A DNA stretch of 7,398 nt from Planctomycetota bacterium (GCA_025356915.1 JANXQG010000163.1:1-7398), one strand, 5' to 3'; positions 1 through 6,721 are shown, numbered from the stretch's first letter. The notes: generated by a model not told the origin, from the sequence alone. Numbers and translations are program-made.

Positions 1-64
1 CAAATTGTTCTGACCCTGTTTGATGCGTTGCCACACATATAGCGGTGGCCGCACTTTAAAGCGT

Positions 65-70
65 TATAAT
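65..70 (+). promoter_or_regulatory. Candidate -10 element upstream of uvrC
   Basis: A perfect TATAAT hexamer lies 39 bases before the chosen uvrC start. Transcription from it would begin near position 77 and give a leader of about 30 bases. No convincing -35 hexamer is found 16-19 bases upstream; the bases there are GC-rich (around 40-48). Its position is one reason to reject the longer reading frame that opens at 20, since that start would lie upstream of the transcript start. Confidence 0.4.
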
Positions 71-109
71 AAGAGTACTGTCTTCCCACGCTCTTACGAT
101 CGCTCCGTG

Positions 110-1459
110 ATGTCCGAAATATCCTTTCCCACCGAACCACAAGATAATTCCCGCGCTGCGGAAAAAGTCCGCGATTTCCCCCGATCGCCGGGCGTCTATC
201 TCATGAAAGATGCGGTTGGAAGGGTGATCTATATCGGCAAAGCCAAGAACCTCCGTGCCCGGGCCGGGAGCTACTTTCTCAAAGCAGCGGCCGAGGATTC
301 TCGCACGTTCCTATTGATACGGGAGATCCGCGACATCGATTATCTGCCGGCCGAAAGTGAAGTTGACGCCCTCCTGATGGAAGCCCGGCTGATCAAGGAC
401 ATTCTGCCGAAATACAATCGCGACCTCCGCGATGACAAAACCTTTCCCTACTTGGAAATTCACACGCACGAGGAATTCCCACGCGTGGGAATCACTCGCA
501 CGCCCCGCGACCATGGCACAAAACTCTACGGGCCTTTTACCAACTCACGCGGCCTGCGAGGCGCACTTCAGGTCTTGCAGAAAATCTTCAAGTTCCGCAC
601 ATGTTCGCTGGATATTGCCGAAGAAGATCCGCGGTGGCGCTGGTTCCGCCCTTGCCTGCTGGCGGCAATTCGGCAATGCTCGGCTCCCTGTAACCTGCGA
701 ATTACCAAGGAGGACTATCGCAAGAGCATCCATCGCTTGCAGCAGTTTCTGGACGGGAAGAAGAAAACCCTCCTGAACGAGATGCGGCAGGAGATGGAAA
801 TGGCCTCGAAGCAGCTTCAGTTTGAAGAGGCCGCCCGACTTCGCGACGAAATTCATCTGCTAGAGACACTCGATCAGCGCGGCAAACTCGATAAGCATGT
901 GCAACCGGAAGTCTTTCCGGTGGATCCCAAGAAGGGGTTGGCCGGTTTGCAAAAAGTATTGCACCTGGAGCGGACGCCGCGGACGGTCGAAGGGATCGAC
1001 ATCGCCCACACCGGCGGCACGGAAACGGTGGCCAGCGTGGTGCGTTTCATCGACGGCCTGCCGTTCAAACCGGGATACCGGCGACTGCGGATCCGCTCGG
1101 TCGAGGGCATCGATGATTTTGCCTGCATCCACGAGGCCGTTTCGCGGCGATTCCAGAAGCTGGCCGAAGGGCTGACCGAGGCCGACACCGTGCCCGACAT
1201 CCTCTTGATCGACGGCGGCAAGGGTCAGCTTCACGCGGCATTAAGCGCGCTCGATTCGCTTGGCGTGCGGCCGGTGACGGTCCTTTCCTTGGCCAAGCGC
1301 GAGGAATTGGTTTACGTTGTCGGCGGTGACGAGCCGTTGCGGCTGAGCCGTCACAGCTATGCCCTCCGCCTGCTCCAATACGTTCGCGACGAGGCTCACC
1401 GCTTTGCCCAGCATTATCACCATCTCCTGCGGAAACGATCGACGCTTGGCGAGGAGTGA
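110..1459 (+). CDS. uvrC: Compact UvrC, excinuclease ABC subunit C (449 aa)
   Basis: UvrC is the cytoplasmic nuclease of UvrABC nucleotide excision repair and cuts the damaged strand on both sides of a lesion. The GIY-YIG nuclease for the 3' cut is at the N-terminus: GVY at 28-30, YIG at 41-43, arginine 51 and glutamate 91 (LLMEARLIK). Cysteines 165, 182, 190 and 194 match the Cx(n)Cx7Cx3C pattern known as iron-sulfur ligands in UvrC. A UVR motif, which contacts UvrB, lies at about 208-245. The RNase H-like nuclease for the 5' cut follows, with D297 (EGIDIAH), D368 (LLIDGGKGQL) and H430 (RDEAHRFA). The protein is short: E. coli UvrC has about 610 residues. About 100 residues between UVR and the second nuclease are missing, and the chain stops 19 residues after H430, so there is no C-terminal helix-hairpin-helix pair. 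The start at 110 is chosen because the frame from 20 to 109 is unlike UvrC and contains the likely -10 element. No clear Shine-Dalgarno sequence is seen; GTG at 107 is an alternative start. Confidence 0.9.
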   Translation: MSEISFPTEPQDNSRAAEKVRDFPRSPGVYLMKDAVGRVIYIGKAKNLRARAGSYFLKAAAEDSRTFLLIREIRDIDYLPAESEVDALLMEARLIKDILPKYNRDLRDDKTFPYLEIHTHEEFPRVGITRTPRDHGTKLYGPFTNSRGLRGALQVLQKIFKFRTCSLDIAEEDPRWRWFRPCLLAAIRQCSAPCNLRITKEDYRKSIHRLQQFLDGKKKTLLNEMRQEMEMASKQLQFEEAARLRDEIHLLETLDQRGKLDKHVQPEVFPVDPKKGLAGLQKVLHLERTPRTVEGIDIAHTGGTETVASVVRFIDGLPFKPGYRRLRIRSVEGIDDFACIHEAVSRRFQKLAEGLTEADTVPDILLIDGGKGQLHAALSALDSLGVRPVTVLSLAKREELVYVVGGDEPLRLSRHSYALRLLQYVRDEAHRFAQHYHHLLRKRSTLGEE

Positions 1460-1465
1460 GAGGCT
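1453..1465 (+). repeat. Left copy of 13-base direct repeat over uvrC stop
   Basis: The sequence GGAGTGAGAGGCT covers the last codon and TGA stop of uvrC and six following bases. It is repeated exactly at 4863-4875, where it covers the stop of the restriction-modification gene in the same phase. The bases on either side differ between copies. The pair brackets the restriction-modification gene, with 3410 bases from one copy to the next. It may be a duplication made on insertion, a recombination site, or coincidence helped by the shared stop codon. Confidence 0.5.
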
Positions 1466-1484
1466 CGTGAAGCGGCTATTACGG

Positions 1485-1513
1485 TTGCTCGCGCCCCCAG
1501 AATCGGATACACT
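1485..1513 (+). promoter_or_regulatory. Candidate promoter of the restriction-modification gene
   Basis: TTGCTC (1485-1490) and TACACT (1508-1513) are separated by exactly 17 bases, which fits a weak sigma-70-type promoter with three and four consensus matches. Transcription would begin near 1520 and leave a leader of roughly 75 bases. A second, weaker -10-like hexamer, TATACA at 1572-1577, is very close to the gene and has no good -35. Both lie inside the direct repeats, so the cassette could carry its own promoter. These are sequence resemblances only. Confidence 0.35.
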
Positions 1514-1586
1514 CACGGATTCCGTCTGCGGTGGGGAAAGTCTGAGGCTTCACCCCTTCTTGAACTTGAGTTATACAGCCCACCCT

Positions 1587-1591
1587 GGAGG
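1587..1591 (+). promoter_or_regulatory. Ribosome binding site of the restriction-modification gene
   Basis: GGAGG ends five bases before the ATG at 1597. It is among the strongest Shine-Dalgarno matches in the window and fixes the start of the long reading frame, whose first codons (MSDPVL) are therefore reliable. Confidence 0.8.
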
Positions 1592-1596
1592 CCAAT

Positions 1597-4500
1597 ATGT
1601 CTGACCCGGTCCTAAATCCCTTGTTTCGCCGCCAGGACGTCGACGCTGTTGCCAGCCGCCTTTCCGATGCCGGTGCGGCCCTGCTCCACACGCGCGAGTT
1701 TCGGGCTGCCTGCGAGGATCTGGAGCGGAAGCGGATCAGCGGTGAAGCCAATACGCGTGAAAAGATCATTGAGCCAATCCTCCATGAGATTCTCGGCTTC
1801 AAGCATAGTGAGAACGACGCCGAGCACGCGGTCAACCATGCCGGAGCGGGCGGCAGCGCAGGCGCGGTCGAGTACTTCTTTCGTATCGGCGGCAACGATC
1901 TCCCAATGGAAGCCAAGGCATGGGGAAAATCGCTCGACAAAAAGGATGGTTCCAACCGCTCGCCGGTCCGACAGGGCTGGGATTACGCCGGTTTGTCCAA
2001 TTGCCGCTGGTTCGTGGTCACCAACGGAGCCGAGTGGCGGCTTTACAAGACACAGCTCAAAGGAAGTGAGAGTCCGTTGAACGCCTGCGAGCACTATTTT
2101 CTTAGCGACATCACCGAGAACCGCTCGCAGTTCCTTCTCTTCTATGCCACGTTCCGGAGGGATGCGTTTTTGCCGGACCGTGACGGCATCTGCCCGCTGG
2201 ACGAGCTGCGCAGGCAAAGCGAGAATTGGCAGGAGTCGATCAGCGAGGCGATTTACGACAAACTGGTAGAAAGCCGGCTGGTCCTTTTCCGCGCCATCCA
2301 GTCGCATTTGCCCGATCGTCCGCAATTGCAGATCAACGAGGCGGTCGTCAAGTTGTTGTTTCGGATCATGTTCATTCGTTTTGCCGAGGACACACCCCTT
2401 CTGCCCAAGGCATTTCTAGCGCGGGAAATCATCGAACGATTCGAGCAGGACATGAAGTGGGGGCGCGTAGCGACGCTTTACGGCTATGTGCAGCAATATT
2501 TTGCTTGGCTCAACGGCCGCAGCGAGAACCAGTTTAGCATCTATCCTTACGACGGCACTCTTTTCGATACCGATTCCGTTCTGGACGACCCCCAACTACG
2601 GATCGATGACGGCGTTTTCAAGAATGTTCTTTTGAAGCTTTCGCGCGAGGCGATGGGCCGTGCGATCGACTACTCGCAAATCAATCCACGGATCCTCGGC
2701 AACATCTACGAGAGGTTCCTCGGATACGTCATCGAGATCAAGGAACGTCGGCTCGACCCCCAGGTGAGCCGCGACACACGCCGCAAGGAAGGAACCTTCT
2801 ATACGCCACAGTCGGTGACAAAGTTCCTTGTCGAACACGTCGTCGACGAGGCCCTGGCACGCCTTCCCGGCCGCAAGCCTTGGGAGTTGGTTTGCCTCGA
2901 TCCGGCCTGCGGTAGCGGCCATTTCCTGGTCGAGTACGTTAACTACGTCGCGGCACGTTGCGAAGAACTAGACGACCGCCGTTCCTACCAGCAATGGAAG
3001 CGCTATGTCACGCAACATGGGGTGTTCGGCGTGGACAAGGACTCCACGGCTGTCATGCTCACGAAGTTGAGCCTCTGGATCAATTCGGCCATGAAGGACG
3101 AGCCTTTCGTGACGATCGACACCCACATCAAATGCGGCAACTCGCTGGTTAGCGGCACGCCGCCGGGGTTCCGCCTGGCAAATTTCAAAAAGAAGGCATA
3201 CCCCGAGAAATTCCGCGCGTTGAAGCGGCTGCGGAAAGATCTCGCGGAACTGGAATCGCGTGCGGCCTCTGACGGCTCCCTGTTTACGGGCGTCGAGGTT
3301 CTTGATCTACATCACCAGATTCGCAGCACTTTGGCCAGAATCGACGAGGCAAAAGAGCCACTCCGCAGTGAATTCACCAAGTCGTTACTGGAGCGATGCC
3401 CAGGCCTCGATTTTTCAGTCCCTTTCCACTGGGAAATCGAGTTTGCCGAGGTGTTCGAGGAGCAAGGCGGATTCGACCTTGTCGTGGGAAACCCGCCCTG
3501 GGGCGCCGACTTGACTCAGATTCGCGAATACCTCGACGGCGGACCGTTCACACTCGCACATGGGCAATATGATAGCTATGAACTGTTCATCGAGCTGGGC
3601 CGGAGATTGCTCCGGGAGGGGGGAGTGTTCGGGTTCATCATCCCCGACAGCATCACTCTGCCGGAACACGAGCCGCTGCGCCGCATGTTGCTGGACCAAA
3701 CCGCGCTGACGCGGCTAGTGCGGGCGGGCGAAGGCATTTTCCCCTCCGTCTTCCGCGCCGCTTTCTTCCTCTGTTTTGCTAACCAGCCCCCGCCGCCGGA
3801 ACAACGGATCCGTGTGGGAACTCTGCGAAAGATGCATCGAAAGCAACTGGATGAAGATACTCTCTTCGATCCGATGAAAACAATCGCGGCGGTCGTCAGA
3901 GGTATCGGTCACGAGCGATTGCAGAGCGATTTTGCGCAGAATCCCAGGGCCGAATTCGACGTCCTCGCCGCGGATGAGGATCGGACAATCGGTAGCGCTA
4001 TCGATGCCCGCGCTGTTCATTGGCCCGACCTTACCAGCACCGGAAGGGGCGTCGAGTTGGGCAAGACCGGCAAGATATTGCAGTGTCCTTATTGCTATCG
4101 CTGGGACACCATCCCCGCGAAAAGCAAGGGTGTGCGCCGCGAGAAGAAATGCAAGCATTGCGGGCGACAATTCCTTATGGGTACTGCTGCGAACCAAGCC
4201 GTGATTGTCGGCGATCATAAGCGGGGCGATGCATGGCGTCCGTTTCTCATTGGTGAGTCGATCAACCGCTATCAGGTGTCGCATCGGTTATGGATTGACA
4301 GCAGCAGGGATGGCATCAACTACAAAGAGGATCGGTTTTATCGGGGGAAGCGGCTCCTCGTCAGGAAAACCGGCATTGGAATCATGGCCACGATCGACGA
4401 TTCCGCTGCATACACAAACCAAGTTGTATTCACTTGGAAGATGCGAGAGGATCTTGACTCGCCTCTCTCTCGGTATCGTCTCGAGTATTTTCTCGGTGTC

Positions 4501-4869
4501 TTGAACTCCCGGCTGATGATGTACCGCTTGTCAACGCTTTTCGGCGAAACCGAGTGGCGCAGTTTCCCGTACATGACGCAGAAGACGATTCAACAATTGC
4601 CTATCCGCGCAATTGACTTCTCGGAGCCGCGCGAGGTAAAGCTACACAACGAGATCGCCGACAGGGTCGCGGCGGTCCTTGCGACGGGCAAGCAGCCCTC
4701 GACGCATGACGACTACCAGATCGAGATTCTCGTCATGCAGCTCTACGGCATCACACGATCGATGTGCCAGCGGATATTCGATGTGCTGCACGAAGTGCAG
4801 CGGCTGCGGGTCATCCGCGAAATGAGCATCGCCGAGCCCGACATGCTCCTGGATGCACTACCGGAGTGA
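1597..4869 (+). CDS. Type IIG (Eco57I-like) restriction-modification enzyme (1090 aa)
   Basis: This is a single-chain enzyme likely to methylate adenine in its recognition site and to cut foreign DNA. Residues about 50-155 resemble the HsdR_N-like PD-(D/E)xK nuclease fold: a helix with E59, an acidic residue at E92 or D101, the pair E105-x-K107 (MEAKAW), Q126, then a strand running WFVVTNGAEWRLY. A largely helical connector covers about 200-400. The gamma-class N6-adenine methyltransferase core follows: YTPQSVTKFLV at 402-412 (motif X region), DPACGSGHF at 435-443 (S-adenosylmethionine-binding motif I), VFGVDKD from 476, GNSL at 514-517, catalytic NPPW at 632-635 and FGFIIPDSI from 678. Residues about 810-1010 look like a TaqI-like specificity domain, including RGVELGKTG, a CxxC-x18-CxxC zinc ribbon (C830, C833, C852, C855), FLIGESINRY and FLGVLNSRL. 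The length suits Type IIG enzymes. No separate methylase, specificity or BREX/DISARM gene is adjacent. PglX of BREX also has this core, but the N-terminal nuclease and absent partners argue against it. The recognition site cannot be read from the sequence. Confidence 0.88.
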   Translation: MSDPVLNPLFRRQDVDAVASRLSDAGAALLHTREFRAACEDLERKRISGEANTREKIIEPILHEILGFKHSENDAEHAVNHAGAGGSAGAVEYFFRIGGNDLPMEAKAWGKSLDKKDGSNRSPVRQGWDYAGLSNCRWFVVTNGAEWRLYKTQLKGSESPLNACEHYFLSDITENRSQFLLFYATFRRDAFLPDRDGICPLDELRRQSENWQESISEAIYDKLVESRLVLFRAIQSHLPDRPQLQINEAVVKLLFRIMFIRFAEDTPLLPKAFLAREIIERFEQDMKWGRVATLYGYVQQYFAWLNGRSENQFSIYPYDGTLFDTDSVLDDPQLRIDDGVFKNVLLKLSREAMGRAIDYSQINPRILGNIYERFLGYVIEIKERRLDPQVSRDTRRKEGTFYTPQSVTKFLVEHVVDEALARLPGRKPWELVCLDPACGSGHFLVEYVNYVAARCEELDDRRSYQQWKRYVTQHGVFGVDKDSTAVMLTKLSLWINSAMKDEPFVTIDTHIKCGNSLVSGTPPGFRLANFKKKAYPEKFRALKRLRKDLAELESRAASDGSLFTGVEVLDLHHQIRSTLARIDEAKEPLRSEFTKSLLERCPGLDFSVPFHWEIEFAEVFEEQGGFDLVVGNPPWGADLTQIREYLDGGPFTLAHGQYDSYELFIELGRRLLREGGVFGFIIPDSITLPEHEPLRRMLLDQTALTRLVRAGEGIFPSVFRAAFFLCFANQPPPPEQRIRVGTLRKMHRKQLDEDTLFDPMKTIAAVVRGIGHERLQSDFAQNPRAEFDVLAADEDRTIGSAIDARAVHWPDLTSTGRGVELGKTGKILQCPYCYRWDTIPAKSKGVRREKKCKHCGRQFLMGTAANQAVIVGDHKRGDAWRPFLIGESINRYQVSHRLWIDSSRDGINYKEDRFYRGKRLLVRKTGIGIMATIDDSAAYTNQVVFTWKMREDLDSPLSRYRLEYFLGVLNSRLMMYRLSTLFGETEWRSFPYMTQKTIQQLPIRAIDFSEPREVKLHNEIADRVAAVLATGKQPSTHDDYQIEILVMQLYGITRSMCQRIFDVLHEVQRLRVIREMSIAEPDMLLDALPE
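4084..4161 (+). other. Zinc-ribbon segment inside the specificity domain
   Basis: This stretch encodes residues 830-855 of the restriction-modification enzyme. It begins CPYC and ends CKHC, with 18 residues between the two pairs, rich in lysine and arginine. Four cysteines in this arrangement normally bind one zinc ion. Its place after RGVELGKTG, in the part that reads DNA sequence, suggests it stabilises or contributes to target recognition. Zinc binding is inferred from spacing alone. Confidence 0.7.
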
Positions 4870-4875
4870 GAGGCT
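4863..4875 (+). repeat. Right copy of 13-base direct repeat over restriction gene stop
   Basis: This is an exact copy of GGAGTGAGAGGCT at 1453-1465, here covering the final GAG codon, the TGA stop and six bases after it. It marks the right boundary of the possible inserted cassette and lies just before the palindromic terminator. Confidence 0.5.
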
Positions 4876-4891
4876 ATCCGAAAAGCCCTCG

Positions 4892-4915
4892 CCCCTCTCC
4901 CAAAAGAGAGAGGGG
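4892..4915. terminator. Palindrome between convergent genes, probable bidirectional terminator
   Basis: CCCCTCTC (4892-4899) pairs perfectly with GAGAGGGG (4908-4915) around an eight-base loop. It sits in the 57-base gap between the stops of the restriction-modification gene and hldE, so it can end transcripts from both sides. On the minus strand the stem is followed after a few bases by CTTTT; on the plus strand there is no good T run, so termination of the plus-strand gene would be weaker. The CCCTCGCCCCTCTCCC-type wording resembles short palindromes that recur in intergenic regions of many genomes, so it may also be a dispersed repeat. Confidence 0.6.
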
Positions 4916-4926
4916 AGTTAAGAACT

Positions 4927-6420
4927 TTACGCGGCATTCCGTTTGCGAACAGGAAGGTTCAGGATGCGCTGGATCAGATCGGTCGTCGAATAACGAGGCG
5001 TGGTGGGCACGGAAACAACATGCCCGCCGCGCCGAAGCACCGACTCGTGGCCCACGACTTGTTCGGTTGTGTATTGGTCGGCCTTGACCAGCACGTCGGG
5101 CATAACGTGATCGACGAGGCCCGCCACGCTCGCTTCGTCGAAGACGACAACATAATCGACGCATGCCAGCGCGGCCAGCATCTCGGTCCGCCCTTGTTCG
5201 TCGATCACCGGACGGCCGGAACCCTTGATCTCCCGCACGCTGTGGTCGCTGTTGACGGCCACCAGCAGGCAATCGCCCTGCTTGCGCGCCTCTTGCAGCG
5301 AAGCTATGTGGCCGGGATGCAATAGATCAAAGCAACCATTGGTCATCACAATCCGCTTGCCGGCCTCTCGTAGTCGCTGGAGAGTGGGCGAGAGTTGGTC
5401 CATTGGCAGGATCTTCCGACCCGCGGGAGAGCTATGAGCCAACTCGTCGAGAATGTCGCGGCGAGTCAGCGGCACGACCCCCAGCCGTTCGACTTCCAAT
5501 CCGCCGGCTACGTTAGCCACTTCGATCGCGGAAGCCGTGTCCGCGCCGGCAGCCAGCATGTAGCCCAGCACCGAGAGTACCATGTCGCCCGCACCGGTAA
5601 TGTCGCAGACCTGTCGCGGCCGAGCAGGGAAGAGTTTTGAGTGGCCGTTGCGATCGACCCAGGCCATGCCGTCGCGATCGAGCGTGACGATGACCGATTG
5701 CAGGCCGAAGTCCAGCAGCTTGCGGGCGGCGTCCAGGCCTTCCTGCGGCGTGGTGATGCGAATGCCCAAAGCCCGGCCGGCCTCGGCCCGATTGGGGGTG
5801 ATACAAGTGCAACCGGCATAGCGGCGGTAGTCGGCATCCTTGACCGGATCGGCCACGACCGGGATGCCCGCCGCGCGGGCCAGTTCTATTAGCCGCGGAA
5901 ACAGATCGCCTTTGCAGACGCCTTTGTTGTAGTCGCTCACCAGTACGAGATCGACTTCATCCATGCAGCGGGCGATGCCCGAGAGGAGCTGATCGACCGT
6001 CCGGGTGGAGATCGCGGCAACGCTTTCGCGATCGACTCGCATCATCTGGTGCGGATAGCGGTGTTGGGCACGGCCGAGGAGCCGCTCTTTGACGGTCGTG
6101 ACGCGGTCATCGACCGTGAGCATTAGGCGGCGGTTGATTTCCAGGTTGTCGAGCAACTTACCAACAGTCCGGCCTTCTTCATCGTCCCCCACAACGGTGG
6201 CTAGGATCGTCTGGGCGTCCAGTGCTGCTAGCATGGATGCCACGCTGCCAGCCCCCCCCAGGCGGTGTTCCTGACGCTCGATCCGCAAGATGGGAATGGG
6301 AGCTTCCGGGCTGATCCGCTCCACGTCGCCCCAGACGTAGCGATCCAGCATCACGTCACCCACCAGCAGTACGCGCGGGCGAAGGTTCCTTTCGAGCAAA
6401 TTCGTCGATGAAATGGACAT
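4927..6420 (-). CDS. hldE: HldE: bifunctional heptose-7-phosphate kinase / heptose-1-phosphate adenylyltransferase (497 aa)
   Basis: HldE carries out two cytoplasmic steps towards ADP-heptose, the donor of heptose for lipopolysaccharide inner core or other glycans. It phosphorylates D-glycero-D-manno-heptose 7-phosphate at C1 and later joins AMP to the 1-phosphate. The N-terminal kinase (about 15-325) is of the PfkB/ribokinase family, with VGDVMLDRY at 20-28, GGAGSVA at 55-61, DPVKDADY at 191-198 and the anion-hole and base motif DITGAGDM at 273-280 (D279). The nucleotidyltransferase (about 345-490) opens with TNGCFDLLHPGH at 360-371, containing the HxGH motif (H368, H371), and continues with VNSD at 389-392 and a C-terminal YSTTDLI. 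The length agrees with E. coli HldE (477 residues). The frame is open up to 6594, but the start at 6420 gives the expected N-terminus and has a purine-rich GGGAAGGGA tract upstream; 6459 is a weaker alternative. E. coli has VKGGDY where this protein has VKADQY (445-450). It converges on the restriction-modification gene. Confidence 0.93.
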   Translation of the reverse strand: MSISSTNLLERNLRPRVLLVGDVMLDRYVWGDVERISPEAPIPILRIERQEHRLGGAGSVASMLAALDAQTILATVVGDDEEGRTVGKLLDNLEINRRLMLTVDDRVTTVKERLLGRAQHRYPHQMMRVDRESVAAISTRTVDQLLSGIARCMDEVDLVLVSDYNKGVCKGDLFPRLIELARAAGIPVVADPVKDADYRRYAGCTCITPNRAEAGRALGIRITTPQEGLDAARKLLDFGLQSVIVTLDRDGMAWVDRNGHSKLFPARPRQVCDITGAGDMVLSVLGYMLAAGADTASAIEVANVAGGLEVERLGVVPLTRRDILDELAHSSPAGRKILPMDQLSPTLQRLREAGKRIVMTNGCFDLLHPGHIASLQEARKQGDCLLVAVNSDHSVREIKGSGRPVIDEQGRTEMLAALACVDYVVVFDEASVAGLVDHVMPDVLVKADQYTTEQVVGHESVLRRGGHVVSVPTTPRYSTTDLIQRILNLPVRKRNAA

Positions 6421-6494
6421 CCTTGTCCCATCCCTTCCCTGGATAATCAATTGGCCCATTAAGTCACGTCCGCAAGGTCGAGGCAGACGTAAAA

Positions 6495-6523
6495 AGAATA
6501 GCTTGGATTGGAGATTGAGCCAA
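6495..6523 (-). promoter_or_regulatory. Candidate proximal promoter of hldE
   Basis: Read on the minus strand, TTGGCT (6523-6518) is followed after exactly 17 bases by TATTCT (6500-6495), with four of six consensus matches in each hexamer. Transcription would start near 6488 and leave a leader of about 68 bases before the hldE start at 6420. If used, it makes the longer upstream reading frame (to 6594) untranslatable, which supports the chosen start. Confidence 0.4.
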
Positions 6524-6608
6524 GAGCAGTTATGGCTCTCTCGGTTTGAATGCCACAATTTTGGTATTTCCCCCACCAAGCCCTGCTTGCACAAAGGCCC
6601 TGGTCGTA

Positions 6609-6679
6609 CCTTGCCAACTGCTAGCCCGGATTATTCATGAAATCCTAAACTTTCGGCCACTTCTGCCGGTTGGCAAAGG
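6609..6679 (-). repeat. Inverted repeat in the hldE leader
   Basis: On the plus strand TTGCCAAC (6611-6618) is the reverse complement of GTTGGCAA (6669-6676). The match grows to about ten pairs with one bulged base (CCTTGCCAAC against CCTTTGCCAAC). The 50 bases between the arms hold the short palindromes GCTAGC (6620-6625) and TTCATGAA (6634-6641). In RNA made from the distal hldE promoter the arms could form a closed stem. An eight-base match at this distance can occur by chance. Confidence 0.35.
6621..6638 (-). other. Five-codon mini-ORF in the hldE leader
   Basis: Read on the minus strand, ATGAATAATCCGGGCTAG encodes MNNPG and stops. AGGA lies four bases before the ATG, a usable ribosome binding site. 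It sits in the loop of the inverted repeat at 6609-6679, upstream of hldE. Such tiny frames may act as leader peptides or simply be chance; there is no run of a regulatory amino acid codon that would explain attenuation. Confidence 0.25.
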
Positions 6680-6721
6680 CGTGGAAAGAGAGGGAGACTT
6701 TGCGGAGGTAACCCAGTACGA

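Noticed and set aside
20..109. N-terminal extension of UvrC starting at the ATG at 20
   Set aside because: The 30 extra residues do not resemble UvrC and contain a perfect TATAAT at 65-70. The family-like sequence begins just after 110.
1612..2325. Minus-strand open frame of 237 codons
   Set aside because: It lies wholly inside the restriction-modification gene, opposite its nuclease domain, and its translation shows no recognisable motif.
3715..4284. Minus-strand open frame of 189 codons
   Set aside because: It is antisense to the specificity part of the restriction-modification gene, where the plus-strand reading has clear family motifs.
1597..4869. BREX PglX or DISARM methyltransferase
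   Set aside because: Neighbouring genes are uvrC and hldE; no pglZ, brxC, drmA or drmB-like gene is present. The N-terminal nuclease points to a Type IIG enzyme.
6517..6538. GAGCCA / TGGCTC hairpin as a terminator or regulator
   Set aside because: The stem is only six pairs with a ten-base loop and no T run, and it overlaps the -35 of the proximal hldE promoter candidate. It is probably chance.
6421..6594. 58-residue N-terminal extension of HldE
   Set aside because: It has no resemblance to HldE, and a candidate promoter with start near 6488 lies inside it. The ATG at 6420 gives the usual N-terminus.
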